A DNA stretch of 64,000 nucleotides, taken from positions 1 to 64,000 of the forward strand of contig CAZXHT010000012.1 of assembly GCA_964640665.1 (NCBI GenBank). The letters are read 5' to 3'. This document shows, one piece after another, positions 24,513 through 32,890 of the stretch. Numbering within the stretch: the first letter of the stretch is position 1; the number at the start of each line of letters is the position of its first letter. The DNA is from DATKYQ01 sp964640665 (GTDB lineage: Bacteria; Myxococcota; B64-G9). The position numbers and the translations under genes were made by a program. A model generated the notes under the pieces. That model was not told where the DNA came from. It was given only the letters and a program-made list of their open reading frames with translations, and did no database searches.

Positions 24513-25919
24513 ATGAGAATTTCACTCATCGAGGCCAGGCCGGCCACTTACAATGTTTTTCAGCAATTCGTAATTCCGCGCCTGGGGTTGCCCATTATGG
24601 CGACGCTCTTGAAGCAAAAGGGACACGATGTTAAAGTCTACGTTCCTCAACTCGAGAACATCTGGCAGCATGGGCTCGAGATACTCAAATCAGACCTGAT
24701 CGGCATATCCACACTGACGCCCAGCGCGCCGGACGCCTACGACATGATCAAATGGATCCACAGGGCCAATAAAGTCTCCCGGAGGAAGATTCCGGTGGTG
24801 CTCGGCGGGCCCCATGTCAGCTTTCTGCCCGACGAAGGCCTGGATTACGCAGACTACGTCGTGCGAGGCGAAGGCGAGCATACCCTGGCCGAGTTGGTAG
24901 ATGTTCTCCAGGGTGAAGGCAGCCTGGCCGACGTGCGCGGGCTTTCATACCGGGAAGGAGATCTCAAACGTCACAATCCGGATCGTCCGCTCGAACCCGA
25001 TCTCGACTCGCTGCCGTTCGCCGACTTTAGCCTGGTAGCCGGCTACCAGAAACTGAAGCACATACCCATCGCTACCTCCCGTGGTTGTCCCCACGACTGC
25101 GACTTTTGCTCGGTGGTCTCGATGTTCGGGCGATCTTTCCGCCGCCGGAGCAACGAGCTCATCATGCGTGAGCTCGAAGAGCACCTTTTGCCCATCGGCA
25201 AGCGCATCTTCTTCGTGGACGATAACTTTGCAGGCAGGCGCCGCGCGGCCAGGGAACTGCTCGGAATGATGAAGCGTCGCAACCTGGGCCGGCGGATGCG
25301 CTGGTACACGCAGGTCACGGTTCACGCGGCCAAGGACGCTGAGTTGCTCGACCTGATGCGCGATACAAACTGCACCCAGGTATACGTCGGCCTGGAGTCG
25401 GTCAACCCGGCCGCGCTGAAGGGCTTCAACAAGAGCCAGACGGTCGGGGACATCGAAAACTGTGTGCGGCAATTCCACAAGAGGGGCATCCGCGTGCATG
25501 GAATGTTCGTGCTGGGCGCGGACGAGGACAGCGTAGAGACGATAGAGGCCACGGTAGACTTTGCGAAAAAACAGGACATCAATACCGCCCAGTTTTCGAT
25601 CCTCACGCCGTTGCCCGGCACACGCACCTTCGAGCATCTGGACGATAGGCTTTTCACGCGTGACTGGGGCCTGTACGATTCCTTTCACGTCGTTTACGAG
25701 CCGGCCGGGATGAGCATGTACCAGCTGCAAAAGGCCGCCATGGAGGCCTGGAGGCAATTCTATTCCGCCCCATCCTACGTCAACGCCTTCATGCACTTTC
25801 GCCTGGCCACGGGTGTTCTGCGTTATTTTGGAAGGCGCATAGTCAAGCGGGGATTGGGTGAACTCGAAGACTACCTGAACAAGTTGCGGCCGATGGAAGC
25901 ACTTGTCCGGAGATCCTGA
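24513..25919 (+). CDS. B12-binding-domain radical SAM protein
   Basis: About 468 aa. The N-terminal 150 residues form a B12-binding-like domain (L-G-L-P-I-M-A-T-L-L-K-Q-K-G-H-D-V-K-V, then V-V-L-G-G-P-H-V-S). The radical SAM core follows with the cluster motif C-P-H-D-C-D-F-C near residue 200, and ends with a C-terminal extension of helical, arginine-rich residues. Members of this BchE-like class carry out methylations, cyclisations or other radical chemistry on cofactor or lipid substrates. The substrate is unknown. It is followed 11 bp later by a small lipoprotein gene, probably in the same operon. Confidence 0.88.
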   Translation: MRISLIEARPATYNVFQQFVIPRLGLPIMATLLKQKGHDVKVYVPQLENIWQHGLEILKSDLIGISTLTPSAPDAYDMIKWIHRANKVSRRKIPVVLGGPHVSFLPDEGLDYADYVVRGEGEHTLAELVDVLQGEGSLADVRGLSYREGDLKRHNPDRPLEPDLDSLPFADFSLVAGYQKLKHIPIATSRGCPHDCDFCSVVSMFGRSFRRRSNELIMRELEEHLLPIGKRIFFVDDNFAGRRRAARELLGMMKRRNLGRRMRWYTQVTVHAAKDAELLDLMRDTNCTQVYVGLESVNPAALKGFNKSQTVGDIENCVRQFHKRGIRVHGMFVLGADEDSVETIEATVDFAKKQDINTAQFSILTPLPGTRTFEHLDDRLFTRDWGLYDSFHVVYEPAGMSMYQLQKAAMEAWRQFYSAPSYVNAFMHFRLATGVLRYFGRRIVKRGLGELEDYLNKLRPMEALVRRS

Positions 25920-25930
25920 GAGGAGTTGCA

Positions 25931-26212
25931 ATGAGAATCGTCCGTTTTCTGATTGTCTCACTGGTAGTCATGCTGTCGACGTCATGCTACTACCTCGGGT
26001 GCTATTCTGTGCACGACGCTTGCTACGAATGCTGCAAGAAGGCCTTGAAACCGTACCAGCGAACACTGGGCGGTCAGAAAACCTGGGCCGCCAGGGAGCC
26101 TTGCACCAACGAGTGCATCGAGTTCGCCAATAGCAGGGACAAGGATGGCTTCTGGGTCGAGAAGAACGAGGCCTGTATGTTGGATACCGTGGACTACTTC
26201 AGCGGCAAGTAG
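25931..26212 (+). CDS. Small Cys-containing lipoprotein
   Basis: 93 aa. The signal peptide ends in L-S-T-S-C-Y, a lipobox; start 25931 follows AGAGGAGTTGCA. The mature part has eight further cysteines in C-x-x-C-C-like spacing (D-A-C-Y-E-C-C-K-K, then E-P-C-T-N-E-C-I-E-F). No family recognised. It follows the radical SAM gene by 11 bp. Confidence 0.75.
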   Translation: MRIVRFLIVSLVVMLSTSCYYLGCYSVHDACYECCKKALKPYQRTLGGQKTWAAREPCTNECIEFANSRDKDGFWVEKNEACMLDTVDYFSGK

Positions 26213-26234
26213 ATAACTTCCCGGTTTCTTCGGA

Positions 26235-27710
26235 TCAATCGTCGAAATTTCCGGCTGGGCCCTTGTTGGATTGAATGCCAGCGGCTGGCCTTGTGATTCG
26301 TTCCCGCGTCCATTCGGCAGGGTTCTCGATGCGCCGTGCCTTGGTGCCCGGATCGTAAGATCCGGTCTTGAGGATGACATCCACGGCCAAACCGGCCGTG
26401 TCCCTGGCGGCGAACACGTTGACCATCATGTTGTAAGCGAAGTCCTCGACACGCTCTACCATCCGATCGCGGAAACGGCTGGGTTGCCCCAGCAGCTTGT
26501 TTTCGAAGGGCAGGTTAAGTTTCTTGGTGTTGCCTCCGGTCTGGCCGTGAGATTCCGCATAGGACATCATTTCGGCCCACATCTCTTCCTTCATTCCCTG
26601 GCCGGGTATCTTGATCAGACGTCCTTGCTCGTCCATCTGGGCATTGCCGTAGTCGTCGACCTCGACGCCCCAGGAGACCATCTGTAAAGCGGTGGCCACG
26701 TTGGCCTTGGTGGTGCGGGTTCTTTTAGCAATGGCCCTGAGCCTGTCTGAGTTGTTTCCTGATGTTCCGTGCTGGGCGCCGGACACCTTGTAAGGCGTCA
26801 GGGCCTCGTGGATCTCGGCGGTCAGATCGACCTGGATGCCAAGATCGCTGGCCTGGATGCCGTGGCTGCTGCCGTTGTTTAAAGCAATCCAGTCGGGGAA
26901 GATCTCGTGGGCGTTCAACCCCCTGATCAAGAAGAGAGCTTCCTCGGCGGTCGACAGGCCTTCGCTGCCCTTTATCTCGCCGACCTCCGTTTCCAGCCCG
27001 GCCCAGCCGGGAATGTACTGGTTCAGGTCCAGGTTGGCCAGCAGGTTCTGATCGTCCGGCAGGTGGGAGGCGTCTATGGCAATCGAGGTCAGGCCGCTTG
27101 CGAAAATGGTGGGAATCTCGACCCGCGCCGGCGCCAAATCCTCGGGCTTCTTGAGCCCGTAATGATCGGCATGGATGGCAACGGGTACCGTGATCTTCAT
27201 CTCGTTCATGGCGGCGTCCACCTGCCGGGCGATGTTCCAGTAGTTCACCGCGCAGTAGGGGTTGGCCCCGCCCTCGGATCTTGCAATCTCGATTATCAGA
27301 GCGGAGTTGGCCCGCTGGGCTGCGCGCAGTACTCCACGGATGACGAAGCTGTTGCGGCCGTTGGCGGCCATGGCGATTGAGTTGCCTCTTTCGAGCATGG
27401 CCCGGTCGATGAACTTACCGCTGACTAACAAAGCGCGCGAATTGGGAAAAAGTGCGGCCACGTTAGGCGGTCGACCGACCCGCAGGGCTCTGTCGAAGTC
27501 ACTTATGTACATCCGTGTTGCGCGCGGTTTGGGAGCGGGTTTCTTCTTTGTCGTTTTCTTTCTGACGATCTTCTTCTTGGCCGGCTTCTTTTTGGTTGTC
27601 TTCTTTTTGGTTGTCTTTTTGGTTGTCTTCTTGGTTGTCTTCTTGGCCGGTTTCTTTCTTGTAGTTTTCTTCAGCGCCTTTTTCTTTACTGTTTTTTTTC
27701 TGATCGCCAT
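26235..27710 (-). CDS. Class II fructose-bisphosphate aldolase with a Lys-rich H1-like N-terminal tail
   Basis: About 491 aa. Residues 1-66 are almost entirely K, T, A, P and R in repeated K-K-T-T and K-K-P-A-K-K blocks, as in bacterial histone-H1-like or AlgP-like DNA-binding tails. The rest is a class II (zinc) aldolase: P-V-A-I-H-A-D-H-Y-G (Zn ligand), G-L-T-S-I-A-I-D-A-S-H, E-V-G-E-I-K-G, I-A-L-N-N-G-S-S-H-G and V-S-G-A-Q-H-G-T-S-G. Catalytic residues are intact, so it probably interconverts FBP with DHAP and GAP, or acts on a related sugar. The start at 27710 follows GGAGGATTACAAA; the tail is in frame with the enzyme. Confidence 0.87.
   Translation of the reverse strand: MAIRKKTVKKKALKKTTRKKPAKKTTKKTTKKTTKKKTTKKKPAKKKIVRKKTTKKKPAPKPRATRMYISDFDRALRVGRPPNVAALFPNSRALLVSGKFIDRAMLERGNSIAMAANGRNSFVIRGVLRAAQRANSALIIEIARSEGGANPYCAVNYWNIARQVDAAMNEMKITVPVAIHADHYGLKKPEDLAPARVEIPTIFASGLTSIAIDASHLPDDQNLLANLDLNQYIPGWAGLETEVGEIKGSEGLSTAEEALFLIRGLNAHEIFPDWIALNNGSSHGIQASDLGIQVDLTAEIHEALTPYKVSGAQHGTSGNNSDRLRAIAKRTRTTKANVATALQMVSWGVEVDDYGNAQMDEQGRLIKIPGQGMKEEMWAEMMSYAESHGQTGGNTKKLNLPFENKLLGQPSRFRDRMVERVEDFAYNMMVNVFAARDTAGLAVDVILKTGSYDPGTKARRIENPAEWTRERITRPAAGIQSNKGPAGNFDD
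27591..27644 (-). repeat. Short-period repeats coding for K-K-T-T units
   Basis: Runs of a TTCTTGGTTGTC-like unit encode the K-T-T-K tail of the aldolase. They are protein-coding low-complexity repeats with point differences rather than a CRISPR or satellite. Copy number may vary between strains. Confidence 0.7.
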
Positions 27711-27835
27711 TTTGTAATCCTCCCCGGTCAGTTGGGTCATGAGAGGTTTTCAACCATGTTGACTACTATTCAACTCCAACGAGAGTTGTTTTCAACAAAA
27801 ATCAGCACCAGGGCGAATAACACATGCTGATTATT

Positions 27836-29002
27836 TCACTTTTTGGGGGGAGCAGCGTCGTTCCAGTGGGGATAGTCGAACTTGAGCTTCTCCATCTTGA
27901 AATGGCGCTCGATCCAGGAGATCAGCTCCGGCGTCAGGTTGACGTCGCGGGTCTGGTTCGGGGCGGAGAGATCGAAGGTTTGGCATGTGCCGTCCGGGGC
28001 CTCGAGATTCAGACTGCGCGGCAGGCCGACGGCTGAAATGTCCACCGCCTCGCCGTCGTAATGCCTCGACTTGTGGGCTCCGTAAGCGGTTGCGTAGGTG
28101 ACGGGGTAGGCTTCGGCCATCAGGCGGGCCGCTTCCCGCGTGGCTTTCCAGCCATCGGGGTGCTTCCAGCGGATGGGAACTCCGAGCTTCCATTTCTTGT
28201 TGAGGTGAACGAGACGGCGCACGGTTTTTCTGACCCGGCGGGAAGTCTTTTGCTTGCTCAACAGGTAAGAGCCGTACATCAGGTAGCCACGCCGGCGATT
28301 CCTGACGGTGGTGTAAAGACCAACTTCGCAGCCCTGGTCGCGAAGCTGGTCGAGAAGCGAGGAAACGCGCGCGGCGAAGTCGGCGTTTACCTTGGCGAGC
28401 GCGGCAAGCTTGGCATCATCCCCGATGGGATTCTTGAAGCGTGTGACCCAGCCGGGGCCTAGAGGATCGCCGTCCTCGGCCGGAGGGATCTCCTGTTGCG
28501 GTACGGGCTTGTCGATGGCCAGGCGATTGTGTCGCCTCCCGTACAGGCGGGGCCGCTTGCGGCGGAAGACATCGTCGGGATGGACGAGTACGCCCGCAGA
28601 GCGGGCCCGGCCCGGCAACACCCACACCAGCTTGCCGCGCAGACCGCGCTTGCCGGCAGCCAGGATGTCGTCTGTGAAGTAAACAAAGTCGATCAAATCT
28701 ACCGGAATGCGTAACTCCTCGCGGACGAGCCGCACGAACGGCTCTTTCGGGTTGCGCCGGGCGAGAGCCACCAGACGCGGGCCGTCGATTTCGATACCGG
28801 CGATGACAATTGTCCAGCCAGCGAGCAACTTGCCGGCCTGCTCGAACTGCAGGCGAATCCCCCGAGAGCCTTTCTGTGGCTTGATGACTTCCAGACTTCG
28901 ATTTATGGGCACAGAGGGATGCTCCGCCGCCTGTACCGCTAGCGGGAGCAATACTGCAAGCAGCGAGAAGAACCACCCGCGACAATGCGTTTTATGCACC
29001 AT
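27836..29002 (-). CDS. M15-like (D-Ala-D-Ala carboxypeptidase/MepA-type) secreted peptidase
   Basis: About 388 aa with a signal peptide (W-F-F-S-L-L-A-V-L-L-P-L-A-V-Q-A). The C-terminal third has A-H-K-S-R-H-Y-D-G-E-A-V-D-I-S, matching the S-x-H-x-x-G-x-A-x-D zinc motif of M15 peptidases, and D-Y-P-H-W-N near the end, the third metal-ligand region. This would cleave peptidoglycan peptides in the periplasm. The N-terminal 180 residues have no recognised domain. ATG 29002 has no clear ribosome site, so the start is uncertain. Confidence 0.7.
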   Translation of the reverse strand: MVHKTHCRGWFFSLLAVLLPLAVQAAEHPSVPINRSLEVIKPQKGSRGIRLQFEQAGKLLAGWTIVIAGIEIDGPRLVALARRNPKEPFVRLVREELRIPVDLIDFVYFTDDILAAGKRGLRGKLVWVLPGRARSAGVLVHPDDVFRRKRPRLYGRRHNRLAIDKPVPQQEIPPAEDGDPLGPGWVTRFKNPIGDDAKLAALAKVNADFAARVSSLLDQLRDQGCEVGLYTTVRNRRRGYLMYGSYLLSKQKTSRRVRKTVRRLVHLNKKWKLGVPIRWKHPDGWKATREAARLMAEAYPVTYATAYGAHKSRHYDGEAVDISAVGLPRSLNLEAPDGTCQTFDLSAPNQTRDVNLTPELISWIERHFKMEKLKFDYPHWNDAAPPKK

Positions 29003-29060
29003 ATACAGGCATGATAGCACAGCGCGGCTCCGCCGCAACCCGAATGACCCGCGCAGTACT

Positions 29061-29088
29061 AAAATAATCTTCGCGGGACGCGAAGATT
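29061..29088 (-). terminator. Terminator of the nuo/ExbD-like operon
   Basis: Perfect 10-bp palindrome AATCTTCGCG / CGCGAAGATT (29066-29075 and 29079-29088) with a 3-nt loop, followed on the minus strand by ATTTT. It lies 33 nt after the ExbD-like stop and within the intergenic region before the M15-like gene. Confidence 0.65.
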
Positions 29089-29120
29089 GTCGGGGTTAGT
29101 AGTACAAAAGCACCGATGCT

Positions 29121-29726
29121 CTACTTCAAAGATCGCCGGGCACTGGGCGGGGCGGCCCGGCGGATGATGATTTTCGGAGCAGCCTCGATCGCTTCAAGGC
29201 GCAGGGGCTTGCCGCGGTCGGCGGCTCGCTGAAGCTTCTTGAAGGCGGCGCGCCAGGGGAGTATCTCGGGCAGCCGAAGGCAGTCTGCGCTCTTGTCGTC
29301 GGCGTCGGCCAGAATCACTATCAGAGCAGGCGGCCGTGGTGGAAAGATACGCGCCATGATTTGTCCCAAGAGGGACGAGGTAGTTGAAATGAGATACAGA
29401 AATGCCACACGCTTGAATTTTGCCTTACGAGCCAGATTAACAACGTCCACTACTTTGCTCCAGAAGACATGACTGTCAACCTCGACCTGCAGGGCCGGAT
29501 CGCGGGATGTATGTAAATCCCCGGCGCTATTTTCCGCACGTTGCTCGAGACCGGTGATATGTTCCAGCAAGGATGGATCGTCGTATTTGAATGACTCTGC
29601 TGCGATCGCAATCCGGTCGGGTTCCAGGACGATAGTCGGCCCGATTGTCGTGTTTTGGCGATACGGTTGACCGGGTGGGGCAACCATAGTGCCGAAGAAT
29701 AACAACCAGGCGATCCTGAAAAGCAA
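29121..29726 (-). CDS. ExbD/TolR-like periplasmic-domain protein
   Basis: About 201 aa with an N-terminal hydrophobic segment (M-L-F-R-I-A-W-L-L-F-F-G). Residues about 75-110 (L-Q-V-E-V-D-S-H-V-F-W-S-K-V-V-D-V-V-N-L-A-R) match the ExbD/TolR periplasmic-domain pattern, but the usual membrane anchor Asp is not evident. It begins with TTG 12 nt after nuoN, so it is cotranscribed with the complex I operon. ExbD proteins couple proton flow to outer-membrane energy transduction with ExbB and TonB; no ExbB is here, so the coupling is unproven. Confidence 0.6.
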   Translation of the reverse strand: MLFRIAWLLFFGTMVAPPGQPYRQNTTIGPTIVLEPDRIAIAAESFKYDDPSLLEHITGLEQRAENSAGDLHTSRDPALQVEVDSHVFWSKVVDVVNLARKAKFKRVAFLYLISTTSSLLGQIMARIFPPRPPALIVILADADDKSADCLRLPEILPWRAAFKKLQRAADRGKPLRLEAIEAAPKIIIRRAAPPSARRSLK

Positions 29727-29738
29727 GGTGACAGAACC

Positions 29739-31268
29739 CTAGTGGAACAGGCTGGCCGACCAGCGGGCCACCAATGCCAGTGGTTGCCAGAAGATGCCCA
29801 ATGCCAGGGTGGGCACGGCCAGCACGGTGGCTACGGCGGCGGCGCTGCTCTTCTGGTTTACGGCCGGCAGATTGCCGGAATCTCGTTCGAAGTACATGGC
29901 CTTGAGAACGCGGGCGTAGTAGTACAGGGATATGACCGAGTTGATAATCCCGATCACGGCAAGAGCATCGAACCAGTATCCCCCGCGGTGGATCAAAGCC
30001 GCGAACAGGTAGAGCTTTCCGACAAAGCCCGCGGTTGGCGGCAGGCCGGCCAGCGACAACAGGAAAAGACCCATCACGATGCCCAGCAAGGGGGCGCGAC
30101 GGCCCAGGCCTCGATAGACGTGCATCTCTTCCGAGTCGGCCGAGCGGTCGATCGCCGAAACCACTGCGAAGGCGCCCATGTTCATCAAGAGATAGACGGA
30201 CATGTAGATCGAGACGGCTTCGAAACCGTCCCGGCCGCCCGCCGTGACTCCCATCAGGATGTATCCGGCATGGGCGATGCTCGAGTAGGCCAGCAGGCGC
30301 TTGAGGTTGTTTTGCACGATTGCCGCGAAGTTACCGATGGTCATGGTGACCGCCGAGATTATCCCGATCACCATCACCCAGGGAACCACGCCCGCGGCGG
30401 GAACCAGGTTGTCGCCGCCGCCCGGCAGGAGAAAGATGCCGTAGAAGAAGCGCAGCATCAAGGCGAAGCCGGCGGCCTTGGGACCGACCGAGAGTAAAGC
30501 GGTGAAAGGAGTGGGAGCGCCTTCGTAGACATCCGGGCACCACATGTGAAACGGGGCCGCCGCCACCTTGTAACCGAGACCGCAGAGCACGAAAACGACC
30601 CCGACCAGCGCGGCCCATTGACCCGCCGCGCTGCCCAGCACCACGGTCGAGGAAATGGCGCGTTGCAGCCCTTGCAGTGAAAGATCGCCGAACAGGCCGT
30701 AAAGCAACGTCATGCCGAAAAGCATGATTCCGGAGGCGACTCCGCCGAAGAGGACGTACTTGAGGCCCGCCTCAGAAGAGCGAGACTTGCGCCGGTCCCA
30801 GCCGGCGAGCAGGTATGAACACAGGCTGACTGTTTCAAGCCCGACGTAGATCATCAGAAGGTGGTTGGATGCAACCAGCAGACACATGCCCATTGTCAAA
30901 ACGAGCAGCAGACCGTGATACTCGCCGCGGTTTTCCGCGGGCAGCGAGGGGCTGCCCAGCGACAGGAACACGCAGACGATGGTTGCGGTGATGCACAGCA
31001 GGCGAAAGAAAACGGAAAGCGGATCGGTTGCCAACAACCCGAAGAACAGCTTGCAGCCCCCGTGGGAACAGTCCGCGCCGGCGCCGCCGGGAGCGACAAG
31101 CAGGATCGCAAGCGCGCAGGCGAGGCCAAGAAGCGCAAGCGCGGGGAAGACCACCTTTTGCCAGTTTGCCTGCCGCCGTGCAGCGGCAGACAGCAAGAAC
31201 AAAAGAACAGCCGCGCCCCCGAGAACCAGTTCAGGAACGATGAAGCCGAGGCTGGTAAGGTTCGACAC
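29739..31268 (-). CDS. nuoN: NADH-quinone oxidoreductase subunit N
   Basis: Antiporter-type membrane subunit of complex I (about 509 aa, 13-14 helices) forming a proton channel. It shows the typical N-subunit G-L-E-T-V-S-L-C-S-Y-L-L-A, a G-Y-K-V-A-A-A-P-F-H-M-W segment with conserved Lys, and L-A-Y-S-S-I-A-H-A-G-Y-I. Start GTG 31268 follows GGAGGACCAG. It is the last complex I gene, 16 bp after nuoM and followed 12 bp later by the ExbD-like gene. Confidence 0.95.
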   Translation of the reverse strand: MSNLTSLGFIVPELVLGGAAVLLFLLSAAARRQANWQKVVFPALALLGLACALAILLVAPGGAGADCSHGGCKLFFGLLATDPLSVFFRLLCITATIVCVFLSLGSPSLPAENRGEYHGLLLVLTMGMCLLVASNHLLMIYVGLETVSLCSYLLAGWDRRKSRSSEAGLKYVLFGGVASGIMLFGMTLLYGLFGDLSLQGLQRAISSTVVLGSAAGQWAALVGVVFVLCGLGYKVAAAPFHMWCPDVYEGAPTPFTALLSVGPKAAGFALMLRFFYGIFLLPGGGDNLVPAAGVVPWVMVIGIISAVTMTIGNFAAIVQNNLKRLLAYSSIAHAGYILMGVTAGGRDGFEAVSIYMSVYLLMNMGAFAVVSAIDRSADSEEMHVYRGLGRRAPLLGIVMGLFLLSLAGLPPTAGFVGKLYLFAALIHRGGYWFDALAVIGIINSVISLYYYARVLKAMYFERDSGNLPAVNQKSSAAAVATVLAVPTLALGIFWQPLALVARWSASLFH

Positions 31269-31284
31269 CTGGTCCTCCACGCGC

Positions 31285-32880
31285 CTACAAGCCCGCGGCT
31301 CTCGCCAGCGGCTGGATCATCTGATGCAGGGTCTTGTTTATAAGATCGAGAATCGGCATGGGATAGAATCCCAGGAAAATGATTATCGCGGCCAGCGGGT
31401 AGAGGCACAGGCGCTCGCGCCAATTCATGTCCAGGAGGTTTTTGTACTTCTCGTTGAGGGGGCCGAAGAACATGCGCTGGATCGTCCACAGGTAATACGC
31501 CGCGGTTATGACGACACCGAAAGCCGAGATGACGGTTAGAGTCGTGTAGACAGGGAAGGCGCCCACGAAGCATAACGCCTCGGAGATGAAACCACACAGG
31601 CCGGGCAGGCCCAGGCTGGCCATGAAGGCCAAGCCGACCATGGCGGAGTACTCCGGCATTTGCTTGGCCAGGCCTCCAAATCCCTCGATCTCGCGGTGAT
31701 GGGCACGGTCGTAAATCACGCCGGCGATCAAGAACAGCGCCGCGCTGACGATGCCGTGAGTCCACATCTGGTAGACCGCACCGCTGATTCCCTGGGGTGT
31801 GAATGACGACATGGCCAGCAGGCAGAAGCCCATGTGACTGATGCTCGAGTAGGCGATCAACTTCTTGAGATCTTTCTGGGCCATACAGACGAAGGCGGCG
31901 TAGATGATGTTGATCATGCCGAAGACGGCTATCGCGTCCCTGGCCCAGACTGTCGCCTCCGGCAGGATGCCGAAGTTGATCCTCAGTATACCGTAGACGC
32001 CCATCTTCAGGAGAATGCCGGCCAGGATGACAGACACCGGCGTGGGTGCCTCGACGTGCGCATCGGGAAGCCAGGTGTGCATCGGGAACATGGGAATCTT
32101 GACCGCGAAACCGATGAACAGCCCGACGAAGACGATCCGCGGAAAGGCAATTCCCAGAAGCGTCCCCGCCGTCGAGAAGTCGTTTTCGGTGGCCAGCTTG
32201 ATCAAGTTGAAGGTGTGCGCGCAGGGGGTGCCGTCCACCAGCGTGGTCGCATTGGAGGCAAAGTACAAGGCGATCATGCCCAGCAGCATCAGCACCGATC
32301 CGGCCAGGGTATAGAGGAAGAACTTGATGGCGGCGTACTCGCGCCGCGGTCCGCCCCAGATGCCGATCAAAAAGTACATCGGCAGAAGCATCAGCTCCCA
32401 GAAGACATAAAACAAAAAGAAGTCGAGGGCGCAGAAGACCCCGAACATGCTGCTCTCGAGCAACAGCATCAAGGCCATGTAGCCGGGAACGGACTTGCGC
32501 GAGAAGTGATGTGTATCGTCTTTTGAAATGCCCCAGGGCAGAGAGGCGATCACCGCGATGAAAGACACCAAGCCGGTGAGCATGACCAGAATTATGGATA
32601 GGCCGTCGATTCCCATGAAGTACTCGATGTTGAAGGCCCGGATCCAGACCAGGTGATGCACGAACTGCACGCCGGTGTTGTCCTGATCGAAGTTCAGCCA
32701 CAGCACCACCGTAAGGACAAGCGCGATGGCCGAACATGCCACGGCAATAATCCTTGAAAACTGATCCATGGCATTTCTACTGAGTTTGAGCAGGGGATTC
32801 AGAATCAGGAAGAGTCCGATGATCCCCATGCCGATCAATGGGACGAACGTTATCCAGGAAAGCAGTGTTGATTCAGGCAT
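31285..32880 (-). CDS. nuoM: NADH-quinone oxidoreductase subunit M
   Basis: Antiporter-type membrane subunit (531 aa). The conserved E-S-S-M-F-G-V-F segment near residue 140, F-A-V-K-I-P-M-F-P-M-H-T-W-L-P (proton-channel Lys and loop) and I-A-Y-S-S-I-S-H-M-G-F are present. The ATG start is clear at 32880, 10 bp after nuoL. Length is normal. It pumps protons as part of the distal membrane arm. Confidence 0.97.
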   Translation of the reverse strand: MPESTLLSWITFVPLIGMGIIGLFLILNPLLKLSRNAMDQFSRIIAVACSAIALVLTVVLWLNFDQDNTGVQFVHHLVWIRAFNIEYFMGIDGLSIILVMLTGLVSFIAVIASLPWGISKDDTHHFSRKSVPGYMALMLLLESSMFGVFCALDFFLFYVFWELMLLPMYFLIGIWGGPRREYAAIKFFLYTLAGSVLMLLGMIALYFASNATTLVDGTPCAHTFNLIKLATENDFSTAGTLLGIAFPRIVFVGLFIGFAVKIPMFPMHTWLPDAHVEAPTPVSVILAGILLKMGVYGILRINFGILPEATVWARDAIAVFGMINIIYAAFVCMAQKDLKKLIAYSSISHMGFCLLAMSSFTPQGISGAVYQMWTHGIVSAALFLIAGVIYDRAHHREIEGFGGLAKQMPEYSAMVGLAFMASLGLPGLCGFISEALCFVGAFPVYTTLTVISAFGVVITAAYYLWTIQRMFFGPLNEKYKNLLDMNWRERLCLYPLAAIIIFLGFYPMPILDLINKTLHQMIQPLARAAGL

Positions 32881-32890
32881 CGACTACTCC

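Noticed and set aside
24945..25961. 338-codon minus-strand frame opposite the radical SAM gene
   Set aside because: Antisense shadow; the radical SAM protein has its cluster motif and ribosome site.
27591..27644. Short repeats resembling a CRISPR or satellite
   Set aside because: They encode the lysine-rich tail in frame, lack spacers and vary by codon.
29066..29088. Perfect palindrome as a possible protein-binding operator
   Set aside because: The T run and position just after a stop codon fit a terminator better.
30896..32737. Long minus-strand frame of 613 codons across nuoM/nuoN
   Set aside because: It overlaps nuoM in another frame and has the Arg/His-rich composition of a shadow; nuoM fits the family throughout.
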